A stretch of 64,000 nt of DNA from Hyphomicrobiales bacterium (GTDB taxonomy: Bacteria; Pseudomonadota; Alphaproteobacteria; Rhizobiales; Rhizobiaceae), in NCBI GenBank assembly GCA_900465665.1, contig UBJO01000028.1, forward strand, positions 1 to 64,000, read 5' to 3'. Positions 48,610 through 58,523 of the stretch are shown piece after piece; within the stretch, counting starts at the first letter, position 1; each line of letters opens with the position of its first letter. The notes under the pieces are model-generated. The model saw only the letters and a program-made list of their open reading frames with translations, did not search any database and was not told where the DNA came from. A program made the position numbers and the translations under genes.

Positions 48610-49560
48610 ATGGCTCAGCCAAGCGTAGCGCGTGAACCGTCCATGGAAGAAATCCTGGCGTCGATCCGCCAGATCATCGAAAGCAATGAGCCGGGCGCGG
48701 GCAGGGCACTCTCCGCATCGCTGCCGCCTGTTTACGGTGACGATGAAGACGATCACGGCTCCGACATTCATCTGACGGTTGATCAGGCCTATGCCGGCGT
48801 GGAATTCCCCGATCCCGCACCGCAGCAGACCGATCCGCGCTTCGTCGCCGCCAATTCCGCGGGCTCCGCACCCGCTCAGGAAGCGCCGCGCGCCGCCATG
48901 TCGCTCGCCGATGTCGCCGCCCGCGTTCGCGCCGCCTCCGAGCGCAACACGCTTCAGCCGCAGCGCGAACCGCCCCTCGAGTTCCGCCAGCAGCCGGCGC
49001 CTGTGGCACCGGCTCCCGTCATGGACGCCCAGCCGCAGCAGGTAGTCGAGGAGCACCCGGTGGTGCAGCAGGCTGCTCCGGCGCCGCAGCGCGCACCCGA
49101 GCCCGTGCTGGCTGACGAACCGGCCGCAACGGCGTTCGAAATGCCGCCTCATCAGCCGGTCGCAGAAGTCGAGACCGCTCAGCCCGCGGCAGCGCCGGTT
49201 CAGGAGCAGGTCGCGATCGCTCCGCCCATTGCCGCTTCGCCGATGTCAGCCGCGCCGATCTCGGCACAACCGATCTACGCCGAGCCGGTCTCCGCGCCGC
49301 TGTCGGATCGCCTTCTGCCGAGCCTGATGGACGAAACCCAGCAGTCGCTGCTGTCGCAGGATGCCGGCCTGCAGATTGCCCGCTCCTTCGAGGAACTGGC
49401 CGCCGCCATCGATGGCGCCGAGCGCCGCTCGCTGGACGAGATCGCCGAAGACATGCTGCGCCCGATGCTGCGCGACTGGCTCGACGACAACCTGCCGACG
49501 CTGGTCGAGCGCCTCGTGCGCGAAGAGATCGAGCGCGTGGCGCGCGGCCCGCGCCGCTGA
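48610..49560 (+). CDS. popZ: Polar organizing protein PopZ (DUF2497)
   Basis: A 316-residue protein with the PopZ ends: SVAREPSMEEILASIRQIIESNE at the N-terminus and, at the C-terminus, DEIAEDMLRPMLRDWLDDNLPTLVERLVREEIERVARG. Residues 60-230 are a Pro/Ala/Gln/Glu-rich disordered linker. PopZ forms a scaffold at the cell pole and recruits chromosome and cell-cycle factors; in Agrobacterium it marks the growing pole. ATG 48610 after GGGGATA is used; the upstream frame to 48514 is not supported. It has its own upstream promoter-like AT stretch. Confidence 0.88.
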   Translation: MAQPSVAREPSMEEILASIRQIIESNEPGAGRALSASLPPVYGDDEDDHGSDIHLTVDQAYAGVEFPDPAPQQTDPRFVAANSAGSAPAQEAPRAAMSLADVAARVRAASERNTLQPQREPPLEFRQQPAPVAPAPVMDAQPQQVVEEHPVVQQAAPAPQRAPEPVLADEPAATAFEMPPHQPVAEVETAQPAAAPVQEQVAIAPPIAASPMSAAPISAQPIYAEPVSAPLSDRLLPSLMDETQQSLLSQDAGLQIARSFEELAAAIDGAERRSLDEIAEDMLRPMLRDWLDDNLPTLVERLVREEIERVARGPRR

Positions 49561-49585
49561 TCGGATCCGCCGCTTTTTACAAAGA

Positions 49586-49614
49586 GCCGCTCCGGTCCCC
49601 GGGGCGGCTTTTTT
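49586..49614 (+). terminator. Terminator of popZ
   Basis: GCCGCTCCGG pairs with CGGGGCGGC around a short loop with G-U pairs, followed by a run of six T. It lies 26 bases after the popZ stop. Confidence 0.88.
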
Positions 49615-49680
49615 ATTGACTTGCTGGCGGGCATCCTATTTACAACCCGCATCCAGAAAACCTCCAGATTTGGTCCAAAA

Positions 49681-52524
49681 ATGCTCGAAAAGACCTACGA
49701 TTCCGCAGCCGTTGAACCGAAGATCGCCGCGAAATGGGACGAGGCGGACGCTTTCCGCGCGGGCGCGAACGCCAAGCCGGGCGCCGAAAGCTTCACCATC
49801 GTGATCCCGCCGCCGAATGTGACGGGTTCGCTGCACATGGGCCACGCGCTGAACAACACGCTGCAGGACATCATGGTCCGCTTCGAGCGCATGCGCGGCA
49901 AGGACGTGCTGTGGCAGCCGGGCATGGACCATGCCGGCATCGCAACGCAGATGGTCGTCGAGCGCAAGCTGATGGAACAGCAGCTTCCGGGCCGCCGCGA
50001 CATGGGCCGCGAAGCCTTCATCGAGAAGGTCTGGGAGTGGAAGAACGAGTCGGGTGGCCTGATCTTCAACCAGCTGAAGCGCCTCGGCGCCTCTTGTGAT
50101 TGGTCGCGCGAGCGCTTCACCATGGACGAGGGCCTCTCCGAGGCCGTTCTCGAAGTCTTCGTCAGCCTTTACAAGGAAGGCCTGATCTACAAGGACAAGC
50201 GTCTCGTCAACTGGGACCCGAAGCTCCTGACCGCGATTTCCGACATGGAAGTCGAGCAGCTGGAGGTCAAGGGCAATCTCTGGCACTTCCGCTATCCGCT
50301 GGAAGCAGGCGTCACCTACCAGTACCCGATCGCTTTCGACGAGGAAGGCAAGCCGACGGAATTCGAGACGCGCGACTACATCGTCGTCGCAACGACCCGT
50401 CCGGAAACGATGCTCGGCGATACCGGCATCGCGGTTAATCCTGAAGACGAGCGCTACAAGTCGATCGTCGGCAAGCATGTCATCTTGCCGATCGTCGGCC
50501 GCAAGATCCCTATTGTCGCGGATGATTACGCCGATCCGACCGCCGGCACAGGCGCCGTCAAGATCACGCCTGCGCACGACTTCAACGACTTCGAGGTCGG
50601 CAAGCGCGCTGGTCTGCGCGCCATCAACGTCATGAACATCGATGCCTCGATCTCCATCAAGGAGAACGAGGACTTCCTCGAAGGTCTCGATCATCCGGCG
50701 GCACTTCATGGCGCCTGGGACCGTCTGGAATGCCAGGATCGTTTCACCGCCCGCAAGATCATCGTCGAGATTTTCGAAGAGGCAGGCCTGCTCGACAAGA
50801 TCGAGCCGCACAAGCACGTGGTCCCGCATGGCGACCGCGGCGGCGTGCCGATCGAGCCGCGCCTGACCGACCAGTGGTGGGTCGACAACAAGACGCTCGC
50901 CCAGCCGGCGATCGCGTCGGTCCGCGAAGGCCGCACCAATTTCGTGCCGAAGAACTGGGAAAACACCTATTTCCAGTGGATGGAAAACATCCAGCCCTGG
51001 TGCATTTCCCGTCAGCTGTGGTGGGGTCACCAAATTCCCGCCTGGTACGGTCCCGATGGCCAGGTCTTTGTCGAGAAGACCGAGGAAGAGGCGCTACAGG
51101 CCGCCATCCAGCACTACATCGCTCATGAGGGACCGTGGAAGGCTTGGGTCGAGGAAAAGCTCGAGAACTTCCAGCCGGGCGAAATCCTGACGCGCGACGA
51201 AGACGTGCTCGACACCTGGTTCTCTTCCGCTCTCTGGCCGTTCTCGACCCTCGGCTGGCCGAAAAAGACGCCTGAGCTTGCACGCTACTACCCGACCAAC
51301 GTTCTGGTCACCGGTTTCGATATCATCCCGTTCTGGGTTGTTCGCATGATGCAGATGGGTCTGCACTTCATGAAGGACGAGGACGGCGTTCCGGTCGAAC
51401 CGTTCCACACCGTCTATATCCACGCGCTGGTTCGCGACAAGAACGGCCAGAAGATGTCGAAGTCCAAGGGCAACGTCATCGACCCGCTGGAACTGATCGA
51501 CGAGTACGGCGCCGACGCGCTGCGCTTCACGCTGGCGATCATGGCGGCCCAGGGCCGCGATGTGAAGCTCGATCCGGCCCGTATCGCCGGCTACCGCAAC
51601 TTCGGCACCAAGCTGTGGAACGCCACGCGCTTCGCCGAGATGAACGGCGTCGTCAACGACCCGCATTTTATTCCTGAAGCCGCCGAGCTCACGGTCAACC
51701 GCTGGATCCTGACGGAACTGTCCCGCACCGAACGCGATCTCACCGAGGCAATCGAAGCCTATCGCTTCAACGATGCCGCCGGCGTGCTTTATCGTTTCGT
51801 CTGGAACCAGGTCTGCGATTGGTATCTCGAACTGCTGAAGCCAATCTTCGGCGGCACGGACGAAGGCGCCAAGAAGGAGGCGCAGTCCTGCGTCGCCTAC
51901 GTGCTCGAAGAGATCTACAAGCTGCTGCACCCCTTCATGCCCTTCATGACCGAAGAACTTTGGGCGCATACGGCAGGCGAGGGACGCGAGCGTGATGGCC
52001 TGGTTTGCCACGCCGAATGGCCGTCGCCGTCCTACGCCGACGACGCGGCAGCCGACGAGATCAACTGGCTGATCGACCTCGTCTCCGATATCCGCTCGGT
52101 TCGCTCCGAAATGAACGTACCGCCGTCGGCCGTAGCCCCGCTCGTCTTCGTCAACGCCAACAGCCTGACGCGTGACCGGCTGTCGCGCCACGATGCGGCG
52201 ATCAAGCGCCTCGCGCGCGTCGATGGCATTTCGCTGGCCGACCAGGCGCCGAAGGGTGCGGCCCAGATCGTGGCCGGCGAAGCGACGGTCTGCCTGCCGC
52301 TCGGCGCGCTAATCGATCTCGGTGCCGAGAAGGCCCGCCTCGAAAAGGCAATCGCCAAGACCGAGGCCGAAATGGCAAGGATCAACGGCAAGCTCTCCAA
52401 CGAGAAGTTCGTCGCCAACGCCAACCCGGAGGTCGTAGCGGCCGAACGGGAACGCCTGGAAGAGCTGACGGTCCAGCTCGCGAGCCTCAAGATCGCGCTC
52501 TCGCGTGTAGATGAAGCCTCGTAA
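49681..52524 (+). CDS. valS: Valyl-tRNA synthetase
   Basis: A 947-residue class I synthetase. PPPNVTGSLHMGHAL is the HIGH-type motif; the CP1 editing domain follows (TRPETMLGDTGIAVNP); KNGQKMSKSKGNV is KMSKS. The C-terminal coiled coil is LIDLGAEKARLEKAIAKTEAEM. It charges tRNA-Val and edits Thr. The ATG 49681 has no strong ribosome site but gives the usual N-terminus (MLEKTYDSAAVEPKIAAKW). Terminator follows at 52553. Confidence 0.95.
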   Translation: MLEKTYDSAAVEPKIAAKWDEADAFRAGANAKPGAESFTIVIPPPNVTGSLHMGHALNNTLQDIMVRFERMRGKDVLWQPGMDHAGIATQMVVERKLMEQQLPGRRDMGREAFIEKVWEWKNESGGLIFNQLKRLGASCDWSRERFTMDEGLSEAVLEVFVSLYKEGLIYKDKRLVNWDPKLLTAISDMEVEQLEVKGNLWHFRYPLEAGVTYQYPIAFDEEGKPTEFETRDYIVVATTRPETMLGDTGIAVNPEDERYKSIVGKHVILPIVGRKIPIVADDYADPTAGTGAVKITPAHDFNDFEVGKRAGLRAINVMNIDASISIKENEDFLEGLDHPAALHGAWDRLECQDRFTARKIIVEIFEEAGLLDKIEPHKHVVPHGDRGGVPIEPRLTDQWWVDNKTLAQPAIASVREGRTNFVPKNWENTYFQWMENIQPWCISRQLWWGHQIPAWYGPDGQVFVEKTEEEALQAAIQHYIAHEGPWKAWVEEKLENFQPGEILTRDEDVLDTWFSSALWPFSTLGWPKKTPELARYYPTNVLVTGFDIIPFWVVRMMQMGLHFMKDEDGVPVEPFHTVYIHALVRDKNGQKMSKSKGNVIDPLELIDEYGADALRFTLAIMAAQGRDVKLDPARIAGYRNFGTKLWNATRFAEMNGVVNDPHFIPEAAELTVNRWILTELSRTERDLTEAIEAYRFNDAAGVLYRFVWNQVCDWYLELLKPIFGGTDEGAKKEAQSCVAYVLEEIYKLLHPFMPFMTEELWAHTAGEGRERDGLVCHAEWPSPSYADDAAADEINWLIDLVSDIRSVRSEMNVPPSAVAPLVFVNANSLTRDRLSRHDAAIKRLARVDGISLADQAPKGAAQIVAGEATVCLPLGALIDLGAEKARLEKAIAKTEAEMARINGKLSNEKFVANANPEVVAAERERLEELTVQLASLKIALSRVDEAS

Positions 52525-52552
52525 AATCAACTTTCAATAGTATTTCATTCCA

Positions 52553-52584
52553 AGGCGCCCGATGAAGAATCGGGCGCCTTTTTT
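52553..52584 (+). terminator. Terminator of valS
   Basis: AGGCGCCCGA pairs with TCGGGCGCCT around a seven-base loop, followed by six T. Confidence 0.9.
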
Positions 52585-52917
52585 CGAAAAATTAACCCTA
52601 ATCACGCCTTCCGCCGCCACAACTTGGCCGGAGCGACACCATTTTTCAGCTTTTCCACGAAGTTTTTCCTAAAAATCGAACTGTTGTCAGAAGGTAACAT
52701 ATCTGTGTTCGTATAGAACGATCGCCCTATCGCCTGATCGATTCCAGGATCTTTTGAGATACATTTTCTAAATTGGGGAAATTTTGACGTGCTCGTCAAT
52801 TTTTTACGTAAAGCATCCATTAGCTCACTTTTCAATCGCGCCCGGTCACGAAGTTGCCATTTTAACCTCTCGCCGTCACAGTCCCACCATCGCAATTGCC
52901 TCAGTGGGGGAGACACC
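52585..52917 (+). promoter_or_regulatory. AT-rich leader before the FadL-family gene
   Basis: A 333-base gap with low GC for this genome and no credible gene on either strand; it should hold the fadL promoter and a long leader. A minus-strand open frame here shows no ribosome site and is disregarded. Confidence 0.4.
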
Positions 52918-54192
52918 TTGGCATCTCGTAAGGTTCTGGCGGCAGCCCTGCCGCTTGTTATGATTTCGGCGCTCACCCAGCCTGCCCTCGCGGGTGGTCT
53001 GGATCGTGGCGGCTATAATATCGATCAGTTGTTCGATGCATCGCAGTTCTCCGTCCAGTCGGGCGTGATCTATGTCATGCCGCAGCGCAAGCTGAAGAAC
53101 GCCAAGGATACCGATCCAAGCGATGGCTTGGGGAGCAATGGTCGTGGTGGCGGATCGACCACCGCCGACGACACTGAGAATTATGCCATCCCCTATGGTG
53201 GCATCAAAGGCGGCATCGGTGATCTCGACTGTTTGGTCGATTACTCGGAGCCCTTCGGCGCTCACACCAATCCGGGTGCGAACTGGGTTGGTGCGCAGAA
53301 CAATATCGAAACCAAGATCACAACGCACAATTATGGCGCGACGTGCTCCTACAAGTTCGACATGGGTCCGGGGCAGCTCCGCGTTATCGGTGGCACGTTC
53401 TATCAGGAAGTCGAAGGCTTTAAGGAACGTTACGTTTTCAATCCGGCGCTGTTGGGCGGCACCGGTACCGGCATTGGCCGGCTTGACCTGGAAGACCAGG
53501 CTTGGGGCTGGCGTGCAGGTGTTGCCTATGAGATTCCGGAATACGCGCTTCGCGCGAGCCTGGTTTATAACAGCCGCGTCAAGTACGACAATCTGACGGG
53601 TACCGTCGACCTCACGCAGGCGATCGGCGGGATCGCGCCTTATAGCCGCGCTCCCTACGGACGCGTAACGCCAGTATTTGGCTCGGCCGAAGCGCCCGAT
53701 TCGCTTGAGTTTAAGGTGCAGAGTGGTATCGCGCCGGACTGGCTGGCCTTTGGATCGGTGAAGTGGACCAATTGGAGCTTGCTTCAGTCCATATCTCTTT
53801 GCCCAACGGCGACCAGAGGGCGTACTTGCAGCGCGACCAGCGGTACGCAGCTTACCTCGCTCGATCTGCTTTACCAGGATGGCTGGACGGTAACGGGCGG
53901 CATTGGCCACAAGTTCAACGATCAGTGGAGCGGTGCAGTCAGCCTGACGTGGGACCGGGGCACGAGCCATGGTTACGGCGCGCAGACGGACAGCTGGACG
54001 CTTGGCGTCGGTGCCGCATATAGCCCGACTGAGAACATCGAGTGGCGGCTCGCCGGCGCGCTTGGCATTCTGACAAGCGGTTCCTCGGGTGCCATCACGC
54101 AGGATGGTGTCACTTATGGTGACGACGTCTCCTACGACTTCGGCAACGATCTTGTGGCGGCCATCTCCACCAGCATCAAGGTCAAGTTCTGA
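52918..54192 (+). CDS. OmpP1/FadL family outer-membrane transporter
   Basis: A 424-residue outer-membrane barrel protein. The signal peptide starts at a TTG, MASRKVLAAALPLVMISALTQPALA, behind GGGGGA. The mature N-terminus GGLDRGGYNIDQLFD is the FadL hatch segment; strands alternate through the body and the end is AISTSIKVKF with a C-terminal Phe, as needed for barrel assembly. It imports long-chain fatty acids or other hydrophobic compounds. Numerous in-frame upstream codons would give no signal peptide, so TTG is preferred. Confidence 0.87.
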   Translation: MASRKVLAAALPLVMISALTQPALAGGLDRGGYNIDQLFDASQFSVQSGVIYVMPQRKLKNAKDTDPSDGLGSNGRGGGSTTADDTENYAIPYGGIKGGIGDLDCLVDYSEPFGAHTNPGANWVGAQNNIETKITTHNYGATCSYKFDMGPGQLRVIGGTFYQEVEGFKERYVFNPALLGGTGTGIGRLDLEDQAWGWRAGVAYEIPEYALRASLVYNSRVKYDNLTGTVDLTQAIGGIAPYSRAPYGRVTPVFGSAEAPDSLEFKVQSGIAPDWLAFGSVKWTNWSLLQSISLCPTATRGRTCSATSGTQLTSLDLLYQDGWTVTGGIGHKFNDQWSGAVSLTWDRGTSHGYGAQTDSWTLGVGAAYSPTENIEWRLAGALGILTSGSSGAITQDGVTYGDDVSYDFGNDLVAAISTSIKVKF

Positions 54193-54216
54193 CCTGCCAA
54201 GATCAGTGCAAGTGAA

Positions 54217-54244
54217 AGCCCGGCAAACTGTCGGGCTTTTCTTT
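54217..54244 (+). terminator. Terminator of the FadL-family gene
   Basis: AGCCCGG pairs with TCGGGCT around a short loop, followed by TTTCTTT, 25 bases after the stop. Confidence 0.8.
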
Positions 54245-54918
54245 GTCTGGGTGCCATTAAGCATGCTTTCGTCACGTGTCATTTTGTGACGATTCAGCAA
54301 CAGTTTTTTTTGAGTGTTGGCGTATGATGGGCTCCATCACGAATTGTCCATTTCCCGCCACAAACTAGGCGCAGCGGTAATCTCGGGCGAGGGAATGACA
54401 GGCATAGGGTGCGCGTAAAAGAGTAAGATGGGTCGTTTTTCGGTGAGTGTGAAAGAGACGGACTTGAGGTGTGGCGCAATTGCCGCCGCTTCGCTTGTTT
54501 CGCCTGTTTTACAGGGTGTTTCAGCCGGAAAGCGCCGTTCGATCGCAGACTTCTCAAGCCTTTCATCTTCCTCACGTTCGACGGTGTTGCCTAGATCCGG
54601 ACCGGCTTTCGGTAACGACGTCTCGCGTTTTGTCACAATTGGTGACTACGACATTTCTGAAGGCGAAATGCCGCTCCGCGGGCTCGCTGTAATGAGGTTG
54701 AAGGCATCGCCGTCAGTTCGCGCCGGGAAGCGGGCGGATGCGGTCGGTGCGAAGGGAATGAAGGCTCTCTTTGGGGAGCAGATGGCTGGATGCGACGCGG
54801 GCAAGCGGGTCTTGGAACCCACCGCGGGATCGCTCGCCGAAGGGACTTTATCTGCGGGCCGAACGGGCGGGATGTTCGAGATGGCGCGTATGGGTGGAAA
54901 CGAAAGAAATCGAGTGAA
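54245..54918 (+). promoter_or_regulatory. Long gene-free region before exoR
   Basis: About 670 bases that show no convincing gene. Frames on both strands (longest 54428-54925 plus) lack family likeness and ribosome sites. The exoR promoter should lie here, with room for a long leader. T-rich spots occur at 54303 and 54434. I see no ChvI or other site with certainty. Confidence 0.4.
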
Positions 54919-55722
54919 ATGCTGACGTTCGAGTTCAGACCTTTCAGATTGATGCTTATGGGGCTCTCCGTCGCCTGCTGCGCGGCGATGAGTTGTCCGG
55001 CAAGCGCGTTCGACATCAAGTCGGGCGTCAACAAGGAATCCGGTCCTTTCGATCTCTTCAAGTTCGGTTTCAAGGCCTATAAGAACGGCCAGAAGGAAGA
55101 GGCTGTCGAAGCCTACAAATACGCCGCCGAAAAGGGCCACACCGGATCGCGCTGGGCGCTGGCCAACATGTATGCCGATGGCGACGGCGTCGCGCAGGAC
55201 GATTTCGAGGCCTTCAAGATCTATAGCGAGATCGCTCAGCAGGGCGTCGAGCCCGGCTCCGAGGATACCGGCTTCTTCGTCAACGCACTGCTGTCGCTCG
55301 CCGGCTATTACAAGCACGGCATTCCGGGCAGCCCCGTGAAGACCGATCTCACCCAGGCGCGCCAGATCTATTTCCAGGTCGCCTCCACCTTCGGCGTTCC
55401 CGAAGCGCAGTTCCAGCTGGCGCAGATGATGCTTGCCGGCGATGGCGGCGCCACCAGCACGCAGCAGGCCAAGAAGTGGCTGAACCAGGCCCGCAAGGCC
55501 GGTCACCCGGGCGCCATGTCCGTCTTCGGCAATATCCTGTTCCAGGAAGGCCAGTCGGCCAACGGTCTGGCGCTGATGACGGCGGCACTCGATCGCTGCA
55601 AGCCCAAGGATTGCAACTGGATGGAATCGCTGCAGGAGCAGGCCTTCTCGGTTGCCAGCGAAAGCGACCGCCGCAACGCCATCGCTCTCTCGCACAAGAT
55701 CGCCAGCAGCAACACCGACTGA
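54919..55722 (+). CDS. exoR: Exopolysaccharide production negative regulator ExoR
   Basis: A 267-residue periplasmic protein, the same length as S. meliloti ExoR. A signal peptide (RLMLMGLSVACCAAMSCPASA) precedes FDIKSGVNKESGPFDLFKFG. Sel1-like repeats follow: NGQKEEAVEAYKYAAEKGHTGS, RWALANMYADGDGVAQDD, and AQFQLAQMMLAGDGGA, NQARKAGHPGAM. ExoR binds the ExoS sensor and keeps the ExoS-ChvI system off, so loss raises succinoglycan and reduces motility; acid or host signals trigger its proteolysis. ATG 54919 is the only start giving the signal peptide at the end. Confidence 0.93.
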   Translation: MLTFEFRPFRLMLMGLSVACCAAMSCPASAFDIKSGVNKESGPFDLFKFGFKAYKNGQKEEAVEAYKYAAEKGHTGSRWALANMYADGDGVAQDDFEAFKIYSEIAQQGVEPGSEDTGFFVNALLSLAGYYKHGIPGSPVKTDLTQARQIYFQVASTFGVPEAQFQLAQMMLAGDGGATSTQQAKKWLNQARKAGHPGAMSVFGNILFQEGQSANGLALMTAALDRCKPKDCNWMESLQEQAFSVASESDRRNAIALSHKIASSNTD

Positions 55723-55775
55723 GCGATGTAAGACCGGATCGCCGAGATCCGGCCTCGATTGGTGCCGCCTAGCCC

Positions 55776-56567
55776 TTAGGCCGCGAAATCGAAATAGGCG
55801 ACCACAGGCACGTGGTCGGAAGGCTTCTCCCAGGCACGCACATGTTTTTCGATGGCCGTCGAGGTCATCCGGTCGGCGGCTTCCGGCGACAGCATCAGGT
55901 GATCGATGCGAATGCCGTTGTTCTTCGGCCATGCGCCGGCCTGATAATCCCAGAACGTATACGCCGGCACCGCGTCCGTCGTCGCGCGTACCGCATCCGT
56001 CAGCCCCAGGCTCTCGAGCCTGCGAAACGCCTCCCGCGTCTGCGGCAGGAACAGAGCGTCGTGTTCCCACACCTTGGGGTCGAAGCAATCATGCGGCTCG
56101 GGGATGACGTTGTAGTCGCCGGCAAGGATGAGGATTTCCTCGTAAGCCAGCCGCTCGGCCGCGAATGTGCGCAGCCGCTCCATCCAGGCGAGCTTGTAGC
56201 CGTATTTCTCGGTATCGACGGGATTGCCGTTCGGCAGATAGAGGCAGCAGACGCGGGCAACGCGGTTGCCGGGAATTGAGAACACGGCTTCCAGAAAACG
56301 TGCCTGTTCGTCCAGCGGATCGCCCGGCAGTCCGCGCGTCACTTCGTCCGGCTTGGTCTTGGAAAGAATGGCGACGCCGTTGAAGCCCTTCTGCCCATGC
56401 GTCTCCACATGATAGCCCAGAGCCTCGATCTCCAGCCGCGGAAATCCCTCGTCGACCGTCTTGATCTCCTGCAGGCAGGCGATATCGGGGTTCGAATCTT
56501 TCAGCCACTGCGTGAGATTGTCGATACGCGCCTTGACGCCGTTGATGTTCCAGGTCGCGATCTTCAT
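55776..56567 (-). CDS. xthA: Exodeoxyribonuclease III
   Basis: A 263-residue endonuclease/exonuclease of the AP-endonuclease family. MKIATWNINGVKARIDNL, CLQEIKTVDEGFP with the metal Glu, ILAGDYNVIP, and the C-terminal SDHVPVVAYFD with the catalytic His are all there, plus RIDHLMLSPEA. It repairs abasic and blocked 3' ends. Transcribed alone between exoR and erpA, convergent with exoR. Confidence 0.93.
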   Translation of the reverse strand: MKIATWNINGVKARIDNLTQWLKDSNPDIACLQEIKTVDEGFPRLEIEALGYHVETHGQKGFNGVAILSKTKPDEVTRGLPGDPLDEQARFLEAVFSIPGNRVARVCCLYLPNGNPVDTEKYGYKLAWMERLRTFAAERLAYEEILILAGDYNVIPEPHDCFDPKVWEHDALFLPQTREAFRRLESLGLTDAVRATTDAVPAYTFWDYQAGAWPKNNGIRIDHLMLSPEAADRMTSTAIEKHVRAWEKPSDHVPVVAYFDFAA

Positions 56568-56629
56568 TCTTTTGTCCCGTTCCGCTTTGACGTCTTCTTC
56601 TAGCGTGGTCTTGAGACAAGCGACAAGAC

Positions 56630-56663
56630 GTTAAACCGGCCGGAAGGCAATCTTCGGCCGGTT
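56630..56663 (-). terminator. Terminator of erpA
   Basis: AACCGGCCG and CGGCCGGTT with flanking AAG/CTT pair into a strong hairpin just after the erpA stop on the minus strand. The following T-run is short (GGTTTAA), so termination strength is uncertain. Confidence 0.62.
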
Positions 56664-56688
56664 CGGTGTGGATAGCGGGAGAGGGTGG

Positions 56689-57021
56689 TCAGATCGAGAA
56701 GCTGGTGCCGCAGCCGCAGCTGGCAACCGCGTTCGGGTTCTTGATCTGGAAGGACTGGCCGAGCAGGTTATCGACGAAATCGATCTCAGAGCCCGCCATG
56801 TAGATCAGCGACATGCTGTCGATCAGCACCTTCGCGTCGTGCTTTTCGACGACCACGTCGTCGTCCTGGATGCCGTCGGTCAGGTCGAACTTGTAGGAAA
56901 AACCCGAACAGCCGCCGCCTTCGACGGAAACGCGCAGCGCGCTCTTGCCGGGGTCGCTGCCGACAATAGTGGCGATTCGCTTCGCAGCCGCGTCGGAAAG
57001 GGTTACACTTGCTTCGGTCAT
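56689..57021 (-). CDS. erpA: Iron-sulfur cluster insertion protein ErpA
   Basis: A 110-residue A-type carrier: GGGCSGFSYKF holds the first Cys and SCGCGTSFSI the last two, the three cluster ligands. It hands [4Fe-4S]/[2Fe-2S] clusters to apoproteins. ATG 57021 follows AGGAG; the open frame to 57042 is longer but lacks support. Divergent from dgt. Confidence 0.9.
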   Translation of the reverse strand: MTEASVTLSDAAAKRIATIVGSDPGKSALRVSVEGGGCSGFSYKFDLTDGIQDDDVVVEKHDAKVLIDSMSLIYMAGSEIDFVDNLLGQSFQIKNPNAVASCGCGTSFSI

Positions 57022-57240
57022 GCCTGCTCCTGCCGGGGTCAAGATCCGGAGAGAATAGTGGTCCAGCCATCAATATAAACGGCTGTTTTTCAATGCTATC
57101 GCGCCTTATATCATGAAAGCGCGGCCCGCGGCAAAGTGGTCGATACGTCGTCTCTTTGCCGTTTATGCTCTCTATAGGTATGAAGAGCATATGGCGGCGT
57201 CAATGGGCGTGAACCTGGACATGGCGAGTGACGGTGAAGA

Positions 57241-58458
57241 ATGACGATCGACAGACGTGCATTAGGCTTCGGTAACAGCGACAGGGCAATCTACGCGGCT
57301 GACCCGTGGACGACGCGTGGGCGGCTTTATCCCGAGAATTCCAGCCCCACGCGCTCGGACTTCCAGCGCGACCGCGACCGCATCGTCCACACGACCGCCT
57401 TCCGGCGCCTCAAGCACAAGACCCAGGTCTTCATCGCCCAGGATGGGGATCACTATCGCACGCGCCTCACGCACACGATCGAGGTGGCCCAGATCGCCCG
57501 CGCGCTCGCAAGGGCGCTGAAGCTCGATGAGGATCTGGCCGAAGGCGTCGCCCTCGTGCACGATTTCGGCCACACGCCCTTCGGCCACACCGGCGAGGAC
57601 GCGCTGCACGAGGTGCTGCTGCCCTATGGCGGCTTCGACCACAATGCCCAGTCGCTGCGCATCGTCACCAAGCTCGAACGCCGCTACGCCGATTTCGACG
57701 GCATCAACCTGACGTGGGAGAGCCTGGAAGGCCTGGTTAAGCACAACGGTCCGCTGCTCACCAAGGATGGTACCGGCACGCGCGGCCCCGTGCCGCAGCC
57801 GATCCTCGATTACTGCGAGATCCACGATCTCCAGCTCGACACCTACGCCAGCCTCGAGGCGCAGGTAGCCGCGATCGCCGACGATATTGCCTACAACACC
57901 CACGATATCGATGACGGCCTGCGCTCGGGCTATCTCACCTTCGACATGCTCGAGGATATTCCGTTCCTGGCTGGACTGATGGCCGAGGTGAGGGAGCGCT
58001 ACCCCACGCTGGAGCCGAGCCGCTTCACCCACGAAATCATGCGCCGCCAGATCACCCGCATGGTCGAGGACGTGATTTCCGTCGCCCAGGAGCGTCTGGC
58101 TGAAATCCGCCCCGAGAGCGCCGACGACGTCAGGCACGCCAGCCGCGTGATCGCGACGTTTTCCGAGGGCATGGCCGAGACCGACAGGCAGATCAAGGCG
58201 ATGCTCTTCAAGCGCATCTACCGCCATCCCGACATCATGCGCATCCGGTCAGGCGCAGCCCAGATCGTCACCGACCTGTTTTCGGCCTACATGGCCAACC
58301 CGAAGGAGATGCAGAGCCACTATTGGGTGGATCACATCGCGGGGCTGGCAGAGGCGCCGAAGGCGCGCCATGTTGGCGATTATCTCGCCGGCATGACCGA
58401 TACCTACGCCATCAGCGCCCACAGGCGATTGTTTGACCAGACTCCCGATTTGCGCTAG
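57241..58458 (+). CDS. dgt: Deoxyguanosinetriphosphate triphosphohydrolase
   Basis: A 405-residue HD-domain phosphohydrolase. [26 protein letters not shown] at the N-terminus, [15 protein letters not shown] and [17 protein letters not shown], the H...HD metal motif, and a later [13 protein letters not shown]. It cleaves dNTPs to deoxynucleosides and triphosphate. ATG 57241 with AAGAATG region; argS starts 65 bases after its stop. Confidence 0.93.
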   Translation: MTIDRRALGFGNSDRAIYAADPWTTRGRLYPENSSPTRSDFQRDRDRIVHTTAFRRLKHKTQVFIAQDGDHYRTRLTHTIEVAQIARALARALKLDEDLAEGVALVHDFGHTPFGHTGEDALHEVLLPYGGFDHNAQSLRIVTKLERRYADFDGINLTWESLEGLVKHNGPLLTKDGTGTRGPVPQPILDYCEIHDLQLDTYASLEAQVAAIADDIAYNTHDIDDGLRSGYLTFDMLEDIPFLAGLMAEVRERYPTLEPSRFTHEIMRRQITRMVEDVISVAQERLAEIRPESADDVRHASRVIATFSEGMAETDRQIKAMLFKRIYRHPDIMRIRSGAAQIVTDLFSAYMANPKEMQSHYWVDHIAGLAEAPKARHVGDYLAGMTDTYAISAHRRLFDQTPDLR

Positions 58459-58523
58459 GCAGCGGTCGCTCGGCAAAGGCCGGGCGGATGCCGTGTGGCA
58501 CAGCCTATGCATGGAAGAGTGCG

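Noticed and set aside
49636..51033. 465-residue minus-strand frame inside valS
   Set aside because: Antisense shadow of valS; no family features.
52602..52976. 124-residue minus-strand frame between valS and fadL
   Set aside because: No ribosome site, no family likeness, and it overlaps the fadL signal peptide.
54428..54925. 165-residue plus-strand frame before exoR
   Set aside because: Composition is not protein-like and the frame overlaps the exoR start; no ribosome site.
54646..56088. 480-residue minus-strand frame over exoR and xthA
   Set aside because: Spans two real genes in wrong frames; low-complexity composition.
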